A DNA stretch of 64,000 bases from an uncultured Paracoccaceae bacterium (GTDB taxonomy: Bacteria; Pseudomonadota; Alphaproteobacteria; Rhodobacterales; Rhodobacteraceae): the NCBI GenBank assembly GCA_947499715.1, contig CANMPL010000002.1, forward strand, positions 470,467 to 534,466, written 5' to 3'. Below, one piece after another: positions 1 through 9,580 of the stretch. The notes under the pieces are model-generated. The model made no database searches and was not told the origin of the DNA. It saw nothing but the letters and a program-made list of their open reading frames with translations. Both the position numbers and the translations under genes were made by a program. Within the stretch, counting starts at the first letter, position 1. Every line of letters starts with the position of its first letter.

Positions 1-930
1 CAGCGCCTCGGCAGAGGCTTTGACCTCGGCAGGCACAGCGTCGGTGATCTCACCAATGCCGACCATGCCAGCGCCAATGCCATCCCATGTGTCCATGCTT
101 GTCCATGTGCCATCCATGACGGCCTGCGTGCGGGCCACGTAATAGGGCGCCCAGTCGTCAATGATCGAAGAGACGCGCGGCATCGGTGCATATTCGGACA
201 TGTCAGAGGCCTGACCGAAAGTATAGACGTTGCCAGCGGCCTGCGCGGCGGCCTGTGGTGCCGTTGAGTCGGTGTGCTGCAACACAACGTCAGCACCTTG
301 TTCGATCAGCACGTTAGCGGCCTCGGCCTCTTTCGCGGGGTCAAACCATGTGTAGGCCCAAACGATCTTGAACTCGACATCAGGGTTCACAGCCTGCGCG
401 TGCAGATAGGCCGCGTTGATGCCCCGGATCACTTCGGGGATCGGGAAGGACGCGATATAGCCGATCACGTTGCTTTCGGTGATCTGGCCCGCAATGTGGC
501 CCTGCACGGCGCGGCCTTCGTAGAAACGGGCCGAATATGTGGATACGTTGTCGGACCGCTTAAAGCCTGTTGCGTGCTCGAATTTCACATCCGGGAACTT
601 GGACGCGACTTCCAAAGTTTGGTCCATATAGCCGAATGATGTGGTGAAAATCAGGTCGGCACCGTCCAGCGCCATCTGCGTCATCACGCGGGCCGCATCG
701 GGGCCTTCTGGCACGTTCTCAACAAACACTGTTTCGACCTTGTCACCAAAGGCTTCTTCCACAGCCAAACGGCCTTGGTTGTGCTCGTAAGTCCAGCCGC
801 CATCGCCCACTGGGCCGACGTAGACAAAGCCTACTTTGGTTGGTTCATGACCGTCGGCATAGGCCGTCAGGCCTGTCACGGCCAAAGTCGTCGCCAGTGC
901 GGCGGTGCTTAGCAGCGTTCTTCTTTTCAA
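1..930 (-). CDS. BMP-family ABC transporter substrate-binding protein (partial)
   Basis: Periplasmic lipoprotein-like or soluble receptor of a nucleoside/purine-type ABC importer (BMP/PnrA family). The C-terminus is cut by the window edge; 310 residues are visible. I start at the TTG at 930, which has GGGAGAAG a few bases upstream and gives a signal peptide (LKRRTLL, hydrophobic stretch, TAYA). The mature part shows the family motif GPVGDGGW near residue 37 and a later FPIPEVIRGIN stretch typical of BMP proteins. It is last visible in a minus-strand operon behind its permeases and ATPase and xanthine dehydrogenase, so a purine or purine nucleoside ligand is inferred, not shown. Confidence 0.9.
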   Translation of the reverse strand, partial: MKRRTLLSTAALATTLAVTGLTAYADGHEPTKVGFVYVGPVGDGGWTYEHNQGRLAVEEAFGDKVETVFVENVPEGPDAARVMTQMALDGADLIFTTSFGYMDQTLEVASKFPDVKFEHATGFKRSDNVSTYSARFYEGRAVQGHIAGQITESNVIGYIASFPIPEVIRGINAAYLHAQAVNPDVEFKIVWAYTWFDPAKEAEAANVLIEQGADVVLQHTDSTAPQAAAQAAGNVYTFGQASDMSEYAPMPRVSSIIDDWAPYYVARTQAVMDGTWTSMDTWDGIGAGMVGIGEITDAVPAEVKASAEAL

Positions 931-950
931 GGTTCTTCTCCCGTTTAAGC

Positions 951-967
951 CCGGATCCCATATCCGG
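951..967 (-). other. Intercistronic inverted repeat before the binding-protein gene
   Basis: CCGGAT and ATCCGG are separated by CCCAT in the 46-bp gap between the permease stop and the binding-protein start. Small stem-loops in this position often help a binding-protein gene to be expressed differently from its permease genes; that role is inferred. Confidence 0.35.
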
Positions 968-976
968 TTGATACCG

Positions 977-1891
977 CTAGCGTGCGGCGTGAAAGATTCG
1001 GCCCAGTGACCCGGGCGCCCGTCCAGACGACATAATGACCAATACGACGATGGTGGCAATGTAGGGGGACATGGAAAGATACTCGACCGGGATCGCAAGG
1101 CCCGCCGCCTGCAGGTTCAACTGCAAAACCGTCACGCCGCCGAACAAATAGGCACCCAGCAAAAGCCGCCCCGGTTTCCAGCTGGCAAAGACCACAATCG
1201 CCAGCGCGATCCAGCCCGCGCCTGCGGTCATGCCTTCGGTCCATTGCGGCACCCGCACAAGGCTCAGATAGGCACCGCCCAATCCAGCACAGGCCCCGCC
1301 GAACATGATGGCGAGCAGTCGCACGCGGATCACATGATAGCCCAGCGCATGGGCGGCATCATGGTTTTCGCCTACAGCGCGTAGCACCAGCCCGGCGCGG
1401 GAATACTTCAAAAAGGCCCAGACGCCCAAGACGATCAGCAGCCCGACATAGACCATTGGGTCATGCTGAAACACGATGGGGCCGATCACCGGGATATCGC
1501 CAAGCACCGGAATGTGCCAATCGGGGAATGCAGGGGCTTTGATGCCCTGATAATTCTGCCCCATTAGCGCCGAGAGCCCGAGACCAAAGAGTGTCAGCGC
1601 AAGCCCTGACGCCACCTGATTGGACAGGAAATATTGTGTCAAAATGCCAAAAAGTAGGCTCAGCAATGCGCCACCCACCGCCGCCGCGATGAACCCCAAC
1701 CAGGGCGATCCGGTATTGACCGCCACGATAAAGCCGCTGATCGCGCCGACGATCATCATGCCTTCAACGCCGAGGTTCAACACGCCAGCGCGTTCCACCA
1801 CCAGCTCTCCGACGGCGGCCAGCAGAATTGGGGTCGCAGCCACCATGAGCGAGGCAAGCAAGAGGATTGGGTTGATTGCTGAAAGGTCCAT
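977..1891 (-). CDS. ABC transporter permease, BMP/nucleoside type (second)
   Basis: Inner-membrane permease of the branched-chain/ribose superfamily (BPD_transp_2), 304 residues, with about eight to nine hydrophobic segments. Family marks are LNLGVEGMMIVGA near residue 39 and RAVGENHDAAHALGYHV near residue 171, the cytoplasmic loop that contacts the ATPase. The ATG at 1891 overlaps the stop of the upstream permease by one base (TAATG), so the two are translationally coupled and probably form the heterodimeric channel of the importer. Confidence 0.93.
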   Translation of the reverse strand: MDLSAINPILLLASLMVAATPILLAAVGELVVERAGVLNLGVEGMMIVGAISGFIVAVNTGSPWLGFIAAAVGGALLSLLFGILTQYFLSNQVASGLALTLFGLGLSALMGQNYQGIKAPAFPDWHIPVLGDIPVIGPIVFQHDPMVYVGLLIVLGVWAFLKYSRAGLVLRAVGENHDAAHALGYHVIRVRLLAIMFGGACAGLGGAYLSLVRVPQWTEGMTAGAGWIALAIVVFASWKPGRLLLGAYLFGGVTVLQLNLQAAGLAIPVEYLSMSPYIATIVVLVIMSSGRAPGSLGRIFHAAR

Positions 1892-2973
1892 TATGCCACC
1901 TCTCCCTTGCCAAAACGGAACCGGTAATTCGTGAGCACATCCACCGCCAGCAGGAAAAACAGCAGCATCCCCTGCAACAGCTGGATTGCCGCAGCAGGCA
2001 GCCCAAGCTGCCCCTGCGCGATACCCCCACCCACGTAGGTCAGCGCCATCAAACCGCCGGCCAGCAAAATGCCAACCGGGTGCAGCCGTCCCAGAAACGC
2101 CACGATAATCGCCGTGAACCCATAGCCCACGTTAAAATCAATGCTGATCTGGCCAGAGGGACCGGCCACCTCAAACAGCCCCGCAAGCCCGGCCAGCGCG
2201 CCGGATATCCCCATGCAGATCAGGATCATCCGCCCCGGATTGACACCTGCAAATCGCGCGGCACGCGGGGCTTGACCCGACAGGCGTACCTGAAATCCGA
2301 ATTGATGCCGCGACAAGACGATGTAGGCAAAAATCACGGCGATAAAGGCGGCAACAACGCCCCAATGCATGCCGGACCCTGCGATCAATTCCTTGTTTGC
2401 GGCGGCTGGCCACTGGCTAAGGTTGCGGCTGCCGGGAAAGCCCATGCCTTCGGGATTACGCAACGCGCCCAGCGCCATCGACGCAAGCAGTTGTTCCGCC
2501 ACATAGACCAGCATCAGGCTGACCAAAATCTCGTTTGTGCCAAACCGGACCCGCAAGATCGCCGGGATCATCGCCCAGGCCCATCCGCCCAAAGCCCCCG
2601 CCAGCACCATCAGCGGAAAGATCAATCGTGTCTCTGCGGGATAAAGCGCCAGCCCTACAGCCGCACCGCAAATGGCACCGATGATATACTGCCCTTCGGC
2701 CCCGATGTTCCAAATGCCCGCGCGAAAACCAAAACTCAAACCAATCGCCAGCAACACCAGCGGCCCGCCCTTGATCAGGATCTCGGGCCGGTAAAACCAG
2801 GCGTTCTGGGAAAACAGCGGGTCATAGAAAATCGTCCGGATCACCTCAAACGGGTTCTTGCCTAACGCGGCAAACAAGGCCCCGCCAACCATCATGGTCA
2901 AGACCACCGCCAAAAGCGGTGCCGCGAAAACCCAGCGCTGACTGGGCTGCGGCCGCTTCTCAAGCACCATCAT
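1891..2973 (-). CDS. ABC transporter permease, BMP/nucleoside type (first)
   Basis: Partner permease, 360 residues from the chosen start. The frame stays open to 3075, but the upstream part runs through a dispersed repeat element and looks non-coding. The ATG at 2973 has AAGGGG seven bases upstream and gives MMVLEKRPQPSQRW, a positively charged tail before the first membrane segment. NIGAEGQYIIGA and SLMLVYVAEQLL are typical of this permease class (YufP/NupB-like). It precedes the second permease with a one-base overlap. Confidence 0.92.
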   Translation of the reverse strand: MMVLEKRPQPSQRWVFAAPLLAVVLTMMVGGALFAALGKNPFEVIRTIFYDPLFSQNAWFYRPEILIKGGPLVLLAIGLSFGFRAGIWNIGAEGQYIIGAICGAAVGLALYPAETRLIFPLMVLAGALGGWAWAMIPAILRVRFGTNEILVSLMLVYVAEQLLASMALGALRNPEGMGFPGSRNLSQWPAAANKELIAGSGMHWGVVAAFIAVIFAYIVLSRHQFGFQVRLSGQAPRAARFAGVNPGRMILICMGISGALAGLAGLFEVAGPSGQISIDFNVGYGFTAIIVAFLGRLHPVGILLAGGLMALTYVGGGIAQGQLGLPAAAIQLLQGMLLFFLLAVDVLTNYRFRFGKGEVA

Positions 2974-2986
2974 GGCAAGTCCCCTT

Positions 2987-3023
2987 GCTTCTTTTGGCCA
3001 AAAATATCCCCGCCGGAGGCTCC
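2987..3023 (-). repeat. Dispersed repeat element, copy A (upstream of permease)
   Basis: Read on the minus strand: GTCGGAGCCTCCGGCGGGG, then ATATTTTTGGCCAAAAGAAG. TTTTGGCCAAAA is a perfect 12-bp palindrome here. It sits in the 123-bp gap between the ATPase stop and the permease start and points toward the permease. Copies B to E lie at 6491, 20385, 45415 and 63200. Confidence 0.8.
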
Positions 3024-3096
3024 GACGACAGCCGCGATCGTAGGTGCCAGCGTGCGGCCCCCCCGCCCGCAGCATGCGGCGCGCTTGCGCGCAAAC

Positions 3097-4620
3097 TCAG
3101 CCATCCACATGTGCGACCTCCATGTCATGGGCACCGCCCAGCATCAGCCCGATCTCTTCCACGCTCAGGCCTTGCGCCGGACGCGGCTCTGACAAACGGC
3201 CCTCGTTCAGCGCACAAAACCGGTCAGAAATCTCCATCAACTCATCAAGGTCCTGTGAAATACAGATCACAGCCGCCCCTTTGGCAACCAAATCGAGCAA
3301 CGCCTGCCGGATCGCCGCCGCGGCAGAGGCATCAACCCCCCAGGTCGGCTGATTGACCACAAACACATCCGGTGCCTGCAGGATCTCGCGCCCGATGACG
3401 AATTTCTGCAGGTTCCCTCCCGACAGCGACCGCGCCGTGTTTTCGGCCCCCGGCGTGCGCACGTCAAAGGCGGAAATGACCTCTGCTGCAAATCCACGCA
3501 CCCGGTCCCACCGAATAAAACCCCTTTGTTCAAGGCCCTTGCGTGTCGCCGCTGTCATCAGCGCGTTCTCTGACAATGTCATGTCGGGTGCCGCGGCATG
3601 GCCCATTCGTTCTTCTGGTGCAGCCAACAACCCCATGGCGCGGCGGGTATTAACCGGCAGCAGCCCCACGTCCTTGCCGCGCAGCGATACCATGCCGGGT
3701 TTCACCTTCATCTCACCTGACAAGGCGGCGACAAGTTCATCCTGGCCGTTGCCCGCAACGCCGCCGATCCCCAAAACCTGGCCCGCGCGGACCTTGATCG
3801 AAATGTCGCGCAAGGCGGTGCCGAACTGGTGCGGCGCGGGGGCCGAGAGGCCCGCCATTTCCAGCACAACCGCGCCTTCAGCTTTGGCCGCGCGTTCGGG
3901 CACATGCAAGACCTGTCCCACCATCATCTCTGCCATGTCGCGGGCCGAGGTTTCGCGCGGATCACAAGCCCCCACAACCTCACCCAAACGCAGAATTGTA
4001 GCGGTGTCACACAAGGACCGTATCTCTTCCAGCTTGTGCGAAATATATAGGATCGACGTGCCTTCGCTGCGCAATTTACGCAGTGTTTCAAACAGGATCG
4101 TCACCTCTTGCGGGGTCAACACGCTGGTCGGCTCATCCATGATCAAAAGCTTGGGATCCTGCAGCAGGCAGCGGATAATCTCGACCCGTTGGCGTTCCCC
4201 GGCTGACAGATCGCCGACGGTCCGGTCGGGGTCCAGTGGGAGGCCATATTGGTCGGAAACGGCCCGCACCCTTGCGGCCAGCGCCTGCATTTTCGGCGGG
4301 TTCTCCATGCCGAGCGCGATATTTTCGGCAACACTTAGCGCGTCAAACAGCGAAAAATGCTGGAACACCATGGCCACCCCCGCCGCGCGGGCGGCTTTCG
4401 GTTCTGCCGGGGCAAACCCCGCGCCGTTCATGTCCATGGTGCCACTATCGGGCTTCACCAGACCATAGATAGTTTTCACCAACGTCGACTTGCCCGCGCC
4501 GTTTTCGCCCAAGAGCGCGTGGATTTCGCCGCGTCCGATTTGGAAAGAGACGTCCCTATTGGCAACAACACCCGGATAGGCCTTGGTCAAACCCGCCAGT
4601 TTCAGCAACACATCACTCAT
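3097..4620 (-). CDS. ABC transporter ATP-binding protein, two-domain (nucleoside/BMP type)
   Basis: Tandem ATPase of 507 residues. Domain 1 is complete: Walker A GENGAGKST at 38-46, signature LSAGE at 138-142, Walker B LLIMDEP at 158-164. Domain 2 keeps a signature LSGGNLQKF near residue 405, but its P-loop (GGVAGNGQDE) has no GK[ST] and its Walker B reads VFVVNQP, with Asn-Gln for Asp-Glu. Such an asymmetric pair is usual in the RbsA/MglA class. The start codon overlaps the xdhC stop (ATGA), which ties the transporter to xanthine dehydrogenase. Confidence 0.95.
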   Translation of the reverse strand: MSDVLLKLAGLTKAYPGVVANRDVSFQIGRGEIHALLGENGAGKSTLVKTIYGLVKPDSGTMDMNGAGFAPAEPKAARAAGVAMVFQHFSLFDALSVAENIALGMENPPKMQALAARVRAVSDQYGLPLDPDRTVGDLSAGERQRVEIIRCLLQDPKLLIMDEPTSVLTPQEVTILFETLRKLRSEGTSILYISHKLEEIRSLCDTATILRLGEVVGACDPRETSARDMAEMMVGQVLHVPERAAKAEGAVVLEMAGLSAPAPHQFGTALRDISIKVRAGQVLGIGGVAGNGQDELVAALSGEMKVKPGMVSLRGKDVGLLPVNTRRAMGLLAAPEERMGHAAAPDMTLSENALMTAATRKGLEQRGFIRWDRVRGFAAEVISAFDVRTPGAENTARSLSGGNLQKFVIGREILQAPDVFVVNQPTWGVDASAAAAIRQALLDLVAKGAAVICISQDLDELMEISDRFCALNEGRLSEPRPAQGLSVEEIGLMLGGAHDMEVAHVDG

Positions 4621-5363
4621 CCCGCTTTGTCCCCCAACGCCGCGTTTTGCACGGATCCCAACATCGCATGTGCGACCCCGATGGCAAGGGCCTGCGGGTG
4701 TTTACCCAAAGCCGGATCTCCGATCGGGCAGGCAATGCGTGCAATCGCCTCCGCGCTGTGACCCAATGCCCCCAATCGCGTCCTGAAACGCGCCCATTTG
4801 GTGGCAGATCCAATCACTCCGGCACTGGCAAAGCCCCGGCGCAACACTGCATCACAAAGTGCAAGATCAACGACATGGCTGTAGGTCAGGATCAGGTGGT
4901 GACCGTCCTTTGGCGCATGAGGCACGACGCGCGCAGGCTCTGCCGCGACCAGTTGCGTCACGCCTTCAGGCACCTCCGGAAACCGGTCCGCGCCAGTGTC
5001 GACCCATGTGATCGCCCATGTAGGCAAGGGCGCCAAGATATCGACCAACGCCCGCCCGACATGCCCCGCACCATAGATCCAGAGCGGTGCGCGGGTGGCC
5101 TCGGTCAGGGCCTCGGCCAGTTCATAGCGCAGGCGGACCGACCCGCCGCAACATTGCCCAAGTGCGGGACCCAGTGCGACGGTTTCATCAAATGCGGTTT
5201 GCCCTGTGGCCAACATCTCGCGGGCCCGCGCCATCGCGGCCCATTCCAGCGCGCCGCCGCCAATGGTGCCGTCGATGCGATCGGCCCAGACCATCATCTG
5301 TGTCCCTGCGTCGCGCGGGGCAGACCCGGCGGTGCGGGTGATCGTGATGCGGATGCCGGTCAT
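4617..5363 (-). CDS. xdhC: Xanthine dehydrogenase accessory protein XdhC
   Basis: Binds and sulfurates/inserts the molybdenum cofactor of xanthine dehydrogenase. 248 residues from the ATG at 5363, which overlaps the xdhB stop by four bases; the longer open frame upstream lies inside xdhB and is discarded. Motifs are IDGTIGGGALEW near residue 30, GPALGQCCGG with the conserved vicinal cysteines near residue 66, and a Rossmann-like IYGAGHVGRAL near residue 98. Its own stop overlaps the ATPase start, so it links enzyme and transporter in one message. Confidence 0.95.
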   Translation of the reverse strand: MTGIRITITRTAGSAPRDAGTQMMVWADRIDGTIGGGALEWAAMARAREMLATGQTAFDETVALGPALGQCCGGSVRLRYELAEALTEATRAPLWIYGAGHVGRALVDILAPLPTWAITWVDTGADRFPEVPEGVTQLVAAEPARVVPHAPKDGHHLILTYSHVVDLALCDAVLRRGFASAGVIGSATKWARFRTRLGALGHSAEAIARIACPIGDPALGKHPQALAIGVAHAMLGSVQNAALGDKAG

Positions 5364-7696
5364 GCGCGGGCCCTGTTGACGGCGCGCAAGACTTCTTCCG
5401 CCGTTGCAGGCGCTTGCAGGTCGGGATACCCCGCGCCGCAGGCGGCCACCGCGTCCGACAAGGCCAGATGCGCAGAGATCCCCAGCATAAAGGGCGGCTC
5501 TCCGACGGCCTTGGAGCGATAGATTGTCTGCGCCGGGTTCGGGCTGTCCCAAAGGGCTACATTAAAGATATCGGGCCGGTCATTGCAGGCGGGGATCTTA
5601 TAGGTCGACGGCGCATGGGTCCGCAGCCGTCCCACCGCGTCCCAAACCAGCTCTTCTGTGGTCAACCAGCCGGCACCTTGCACATAGCCGCCTTCGATCT
5701 GGCCGATATCCAGCGCCGGGTTCAGGCTGCTGCCCGCATCATGAAGCACATCCGCGCGCAGGATCCGGTTTTCGCCCGTCAGCGTGTCAATCACCACTTC
5801 AGTGATCGCGGCCCCTTGGGCGAAATAAAAGAACGGGCGGCCCTCGCCCTTGATCCGGTCCCAACTGAGGTCCGGGGTCTTGTAGAACCCGGTCGCCGAC
5901 AAGCTCACACGGTTCTGGTAGGCGCACATCGCCGCCTCGGCAAAGGTCATCGACGTCGCCCCCACGTCGACCTTGCCATCGGCAAAGCGCACATCTTCCA
6001 CCCGTGCCTGATGCAGTTCTGCCAGACAGGCCGCAATCCGGTCGCGTATCGTGTCACAGGCTGCCGCAACCGCCATGCCGTTCAAATCTGTCCCAGATGA
6101 CGCCGCGGTGGCACTTGTATTGGGCACCTTGCCGGTATCCGTCGCCGTGATCTTGACGGCCCCCACATCAATCCCAAACCTTGCCGCCGCAACCTGCGCC
6201 ACCTTCTGGAACAACCCCTGTCCCATCTCCGTGCCACCATGGTTCATATGAACCGACCCATCCTGATAGACATGCACCAGGGCACCGGCCTGATTAAGAT
6301 GGGTCAATGTGAAAGAGATCCCGAACTTCACCGGGCTAAAACCGATCCCCTTCTTGAGGATCGTATTCTGGGTGTTCCAAGCCTTAATCGCTTCACGCCG
6401 GACCGCATAATCGGAGGTAACCAATAGCGCCTCGGTCATCTCGTGCAGTATGAAATCCGTGACCTCCATGCCGTAGGGCGTGGTCCCAAACTTCTTTTGG
6501 CCAGAAATATCCCGGGGGGAGGCCAGAGGCCGGGGGGCTGGCCCCCCATCCGCCATCGCGGCATAGTAGTTCACTTGCCGGATCGTGACCGGATCCAGCC
6601 CTGTTGCATGGGCGATCTCATCCATCACCCGTTCGATCCCCACCACGCCTTGCGGGCCACCAAAACCGCGAAATGCAGTGGCGCTTTGGGTGTTGGTTTT
6701 CAGCCGATGCGACGTGATCCGACAAGTTGGCAGGTCATAGGCATTATCAGCGTGCAGCATGGCGCGGTCCGCAACCGGCAGCGACAGATCCATTGCCCAG
6801 CCACAGCGGGTCGCTTGGGTAAAATCCACGCCGTGGATCCGTCCGGAATCGTCAAAACCCACGTCATAATCGATCCGAAAGTCGTGGCGCTTGCCGGTAA
6901 TCATCATGTCGTCATCGCGGTCATACCGCATCTTGCAGGGCCGCCCTGTCAGCGATGCGGCAACCGCACAAGACACCGCCAGCGCGTTACCTTGACTTTC
7001 CTTGCCACCAAAACCGCCGCCCATGCGCCGGGTTTCAACCCGGACACCATGCATTGGCAGGCCAAGGGCCTCTGCCACCTTATGCTGGATCTCGGTTGGA
7101 TGCTGGGTAGAGCTGTGCACCACCACATCCCCGCCTTCTTGTGGCAGGGCAAGGGCCGCCTGACCTTCAAGATAAAAATGTTCCTGCCCGCCCATCTCGA
7201 TCCGCCCCTGCAGGCGGTTGGGCGCGTCTTTCAGCGCCGCATCCACGTCGCCTTTGGTCCAGATGCGGGGGCCGTCTTCAAAACGGCTGTTGGCGGCCAG
7301 CGCCTCGTCGATCCCCAAAATGGGCCTCTCTTCGGCAACTTTGACCCGTCCCAGCCGTGCGGCATGACGGGCCTGCAAATGGCTCTTGGCCACGACCAAA
7401 AAGATCGGCTGACCAAGGTAGTGCACCTCACCCGTCGCCAAAAGCGGTTCATCATGAACCGACGGGCTGACGTCATTGGCATGGGGCAGATCGCCAGCCT
7501 CCAGCACAGCAACAACACCCGGTGCGCGCCGCACAGCATCCAGATCGACGGTCAGAATCTTGCCGCGCGCGACCTCACTCGTGCCAAAGGCCAGATGAAG
7601 CGTGCCATCCGGCGTTGGGATATCGTCGGTATAACGGGCGTCGCCAGTGACATGCAGCGTGGCGGCGTCATGGGGCAGGGCGGTTCCAATGCTCAT
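5360..7696 (-). CDS. xdhB: Xanthine dehydrogenase molybdopterin-binding subunit
   Basis: Large catalytic subunit that oxidises hypoxanthine and xanthine to urate. 778 residues, normal for XdhB. The Ald_Xan_dh domain is followed by Mo-cofactor motifs GGGFGGKES near residue 228, FRGFGGPQG near residue 343 and [13 protein letters not shown] near residue 490. Start at 7696 overlaps the xdhA stop (ATGA). Odd feature: residues about 384-402 ([19 protein letters not shown]) are encoded by a copy of a repeat that is otherwise intergenic in this window, inserted in frame with no loss of the rest of the protein. Confidence 0.97.
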   Translation of the reverse strand: MSIGTALPHDAATLHVTGDARYTDDIPTPDGTLHLAFGTSEVARGKILTVDLDAVRRAPGVVAVLEAGDLPHANDVSPSVHDEPLLATGEVHYLGQPIFLVVAKSHLQARHAARLGRVKVAEERPILGIDEALAANSRFEDGPRIWTKGDVDAALKDAPNRLQGRIEMGGQEHFYLEGQAALALPQEGGDVVVHSSTQHPTEIQHKVAEALGLPMHGVRVETRRMGGGFGGKESQGNALAVSCAVAASLTGRPCKMRYDRDDDMMITGKRHDFRIDYDVGFDDSGRIHGVDFTQATRCGWAMDLSLPVADRAMLHADNAYDLPTCRITSHRLKTNTQSATAFRGFGGPQGVVGIERVMDEIAHATGLDPVTIRQVNYYAAMADGGPAPRPLASPRDISGQKKFGTTPYGMEVTDFILHEMTEALLVTSDYAVRREAIKAWNTQNTILKKGIGFSPVKFGISFTLTHLNQAGALVHVYQDGSVHMNHGGTEMGQGLFQKVAQVAAARFGIDVGAVKITATDTGKVPNTSATAASSGTDLNGMAVAAACDTIRDRIAACLAELHQARVEDVRFADGKVDVGATSMTFAEAAMCAYQNRVSLSATGFYKTPDLSWDRIKGEGRPFFYFAQGAAITEVVIDTLTGENRILRADVLHDAGSSLNPALDIGQIEGGYVQGAGWLTTEELVWDAVGRLRTHAPSTYKIPACNDRPDIFNVALWDSPNPAQTIYRSKAVGEPPFMLGISAHLALSDAVAACGAGYPDLQAPATAEEVLRAVNRARA
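6491..6547 (-). repeat. Dispersed repeat element, copy B (in frame inside xdhB)
   Basis: On the coding strand it starts with a GC hairpin (GGGGGGCCAGCCCCCC, GGCCTCTGGCC) and continues CCCGGGATATTTCTGG, CCAAAAGAAG, matching the core of copies A, C, D and E. About 57 bases (19 codons) without a stop. A GC hairpin preceding the core is also seen at copy D. Confidence 0.75.
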
Positions 7697-9036
7697 GGCT
7701 GCACCGCCTGCACGTCCGTGGCCGCGCCGCTTAGTTCTGCAAAATAGCGGCGCAGCATGTTCTGCGCGGCCTCTAACCGATAGGCGGCACTGGCGCGCAT
7801 GTCGCTCAGCGGTGTGAAATCCTGCGCAAAAGCAGCAACACCCGCCTCAATTGTCTCTTGCACCCAGGGGTGGCCGATGAGGGCGGATTCGACCGAAGAG
7901 GCGCGCTTGGGAATGCCCGCCATACCACCAAATGCAATCCGTGCCTGCGTCACAACGCCATCGACCACGGTGACGTTAAACGCCCCGCACACAGCAGAGA
8001 TGTCCTGATCAAAACGCTTGCTCAGCTTGTAGACCCGGTGCGCATCTTGTCCGCGCGGGATTGTCACGCCGGTCACAAATTCGCCGGGTTGCCGGTCTTG
8101 CTTGCCGTAGTCGAGAAAGAAATCCTCAAGCGCGATTTGGCGCAATACGCGACCGCGCCGCAAATGCAGTTGCGCACCCAGTGCGATCAGCGCCGGCGGA
8201 TTATCCCCAATGGGGGAGCCATTGGCGATATTGCCGCCCATCGTTGCCGCATTGCGCACCTGCACCGACCCATAGCGCCGGATCATCGCGCCATAGCTGG
8301 GGTATTCTGCTGCAATCATGTCCAGCGCCTCGGTCATCGACACCATCGCCCCGATGTAGAGGGCGTCCGGCGTGCTGCTGGTCTCGCGCAACCCGTCCAC
8401 ACGGTTCAGGAATGCAACCTCGCCCAGATCACGAAACTGCTTGGTCACCCACAGCCCCACGTCCGTGGCCCCGGCGACAAGCGTGGCTTTGGGGTTCTCG
8501 GCGTACCAAGCGGCGAAATCGTCCAGTGGCATCAGGTCGCCCGCCCCATCGGGGCTGTCGGTGAGATGGGCCGGGACCGGGGCCGTTGCTGCGGCTTCTG
8601 CCGCGCGGATGATCGGCGCATAGCCGGTGCAGCGGCAAAGGTTGCCCGCCAGCTGGTCATCATGATCCTGCCGACCATTCAGATGTGCGGTGGCCATGCT
8701 GACCACAAAACCCGGCGTGCAGAACCCGCATTGCGATCCGTGGTGATCAACCATCGCCCGTTGCACCGGGTGAAGCGTGCCATCCGGGGCAGCAATGCCT
8801 TCGACGGTGCGCACCGCGCGGCCCGCCAGTTGCGGCACAAACAAGATGCAGGCGTTCAGTGCCTTGGCCCCGGCATCATCCGTCACCATGACGGTGCAGG
8901 CCCCACAATCACCTTCGTTGCAACCCTCTTTGGTGCCGCACATACCCCGACCCTCGCGTAGCCAATCCAGCAACGTGGTGGTGGGACCGGTCTGGGCGGT
9001 CACGGTCTCTCCGTTGAGAAGAAACGTCGTCTCCAT
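7693..9036 (-). CDS. xdhA: Xanthine dehydrogenase small subunit (2Fe-2S and FAD)
   Basis: 447 residues. N-terminal plant-type ferredoxin cluster [15 protein letters not shown] near residues 33-47, second [2Fe-2S] domain with CGFCTPGF and NLCRCTGY near residues 103-140, then an FAD-binding domain ([12 protein letters not shown] near residue 182) and the CO-dehydrogenase flavoprotein C-terminal domain. It passes electrons from the Mo site of XdhB to NAD. First gene of the minus-strand operon; the 160-bp gap to the divergent VOC gene must hold its promoter, but I see no convincing boxes. Confidence 0.96.
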   Translation of the reverse strand: METTFLLNGETVTAQTGPTTTLLDWLREGRGMCGTKEGCNEGDCGACTVMVTDDAGAKALNACILFVPQLAGRAVRTVEGIAAPDGTLHPVQRAMVDHHGSQCGFCTPGFVVSMATAHLNGRQDHDDQLAGNLCRCTGYAPIIRAAEAAATAPVPAHLTDSPDGAGDLMPLDDFAAWYAENPKATLVAGATDVGLWVTKQFRDLGEVAFLNRVDGLRETSSTPDALYIGAMVSMTEALDMIAAEYPSYGAMIRRYGSVQVRNAATMGGNIANGSPIGDNPPALIALGAQLHLRRGRVLRQIALEDFFLDYGKQDRQPGEFVTGVTIPRGQDAHRVYKLSKRFDQDISAVCGAFNVTVVDGVVTQARIAFGGMAGIPKRASSVESALIGHPWVQETIEAGVAAFAQDFTPLSDMRASAAYRLEAAQNMLRRYFAELSGAATDVQAVQP

Positions 9037-9196
9037 GTGAAAACTCGTGCCGCGTTACCGATGGTGCGGGGTTTGGCAAGATGTCGATGCGGCGTAGACA
9101 CCGGCCCCCATTGATCTAAAAAGACCCGGACAGATCCGTCTTGGCAAGCCCCTTGTCGCACTTTCGCAGCGCAGCATCGCAAGGTATGATCGTTTC

Positions 9197-9553
9197 ATGA
9201 GCAATTTCAAAGTGGTTGGCCTAGATCATGTGCAGCTCGCTATTCCGGTGAATGGCGAAAATGCTGCGCGCGCATTCTATGTGGGACGCCTTGGGCTGAC
9301 CGAGGTCGCAAAGCCTGCGGCCTTGGCGGGACGCGGCGGATGCTGGTTTGAGGGGCCGGGAATCAGGTTGCACCTTGGCATCGAAGACCCCTTTGCGCCC
9401 GCCCAAAAGGCCCATCCCGCGCTTGTGGTCGATGACCTGGAGGCCGCGCGGAGCGACTTGGATGGGGGCGAGATTTCAGCGCTTCCGGGCTGGCGGCGGT
9501 TCTACATCGCCGACCCCTTTGGGAACCGGATCGAGGTCATGCAGCCGCTGTAG
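9197..9553 (+). CDS. VOC-family (glyoxalase/bleomycin-resistance fold) protein
   Basis: 118 residues, one VOC domain: DHVQLAIPVNGENAARAFY at the N-terminus and the closing motif FYIADPFGNRIEVMQPL. Probable metal-site residues are His11 (DHVQL), a middle His (RLHLG) and the Glu in RIEVM. Substrate unknown. A TATGAT box six bases before the ATG would give a leaderless or very short-leader transcript, but no good -35 accompanies it. Divergent from xdhA, convergent with the SRPBCC gene. Confidence 0.85.
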   Translation: MSNFKVVGLDHVQLAIPVNGENAARAFYVGRLGLTEVAKPAALAGRGGCWFEGPGIRLHLGIEDPFAPAQKAHPALVVDDLEAARSDLDGGEISALPGWRRFYIADPFGNRIEVMQPL

Positions 9554-9574
9554 GGTGGGGCAATTGACCCACCC
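9553..9574. terminator. Hairpin between convergent genes
   Basis: GGGTGGG, eight-base loop, CCCACCC, starting at the last base of the VOC stop codon and lying before the SRPBCC stop. No T-run, so at best a weak bidirectional terminator or RNA-end stabiliser. Confidence 0.45.
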
Positions 9575-9580
9575 GCCCGA

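Noticed and set aside
1876..2865. Plus-strand open frame opposite the permease
   Set aside because: Gln/Arg/Pro-rich shadow of a clear membrane protein gene.
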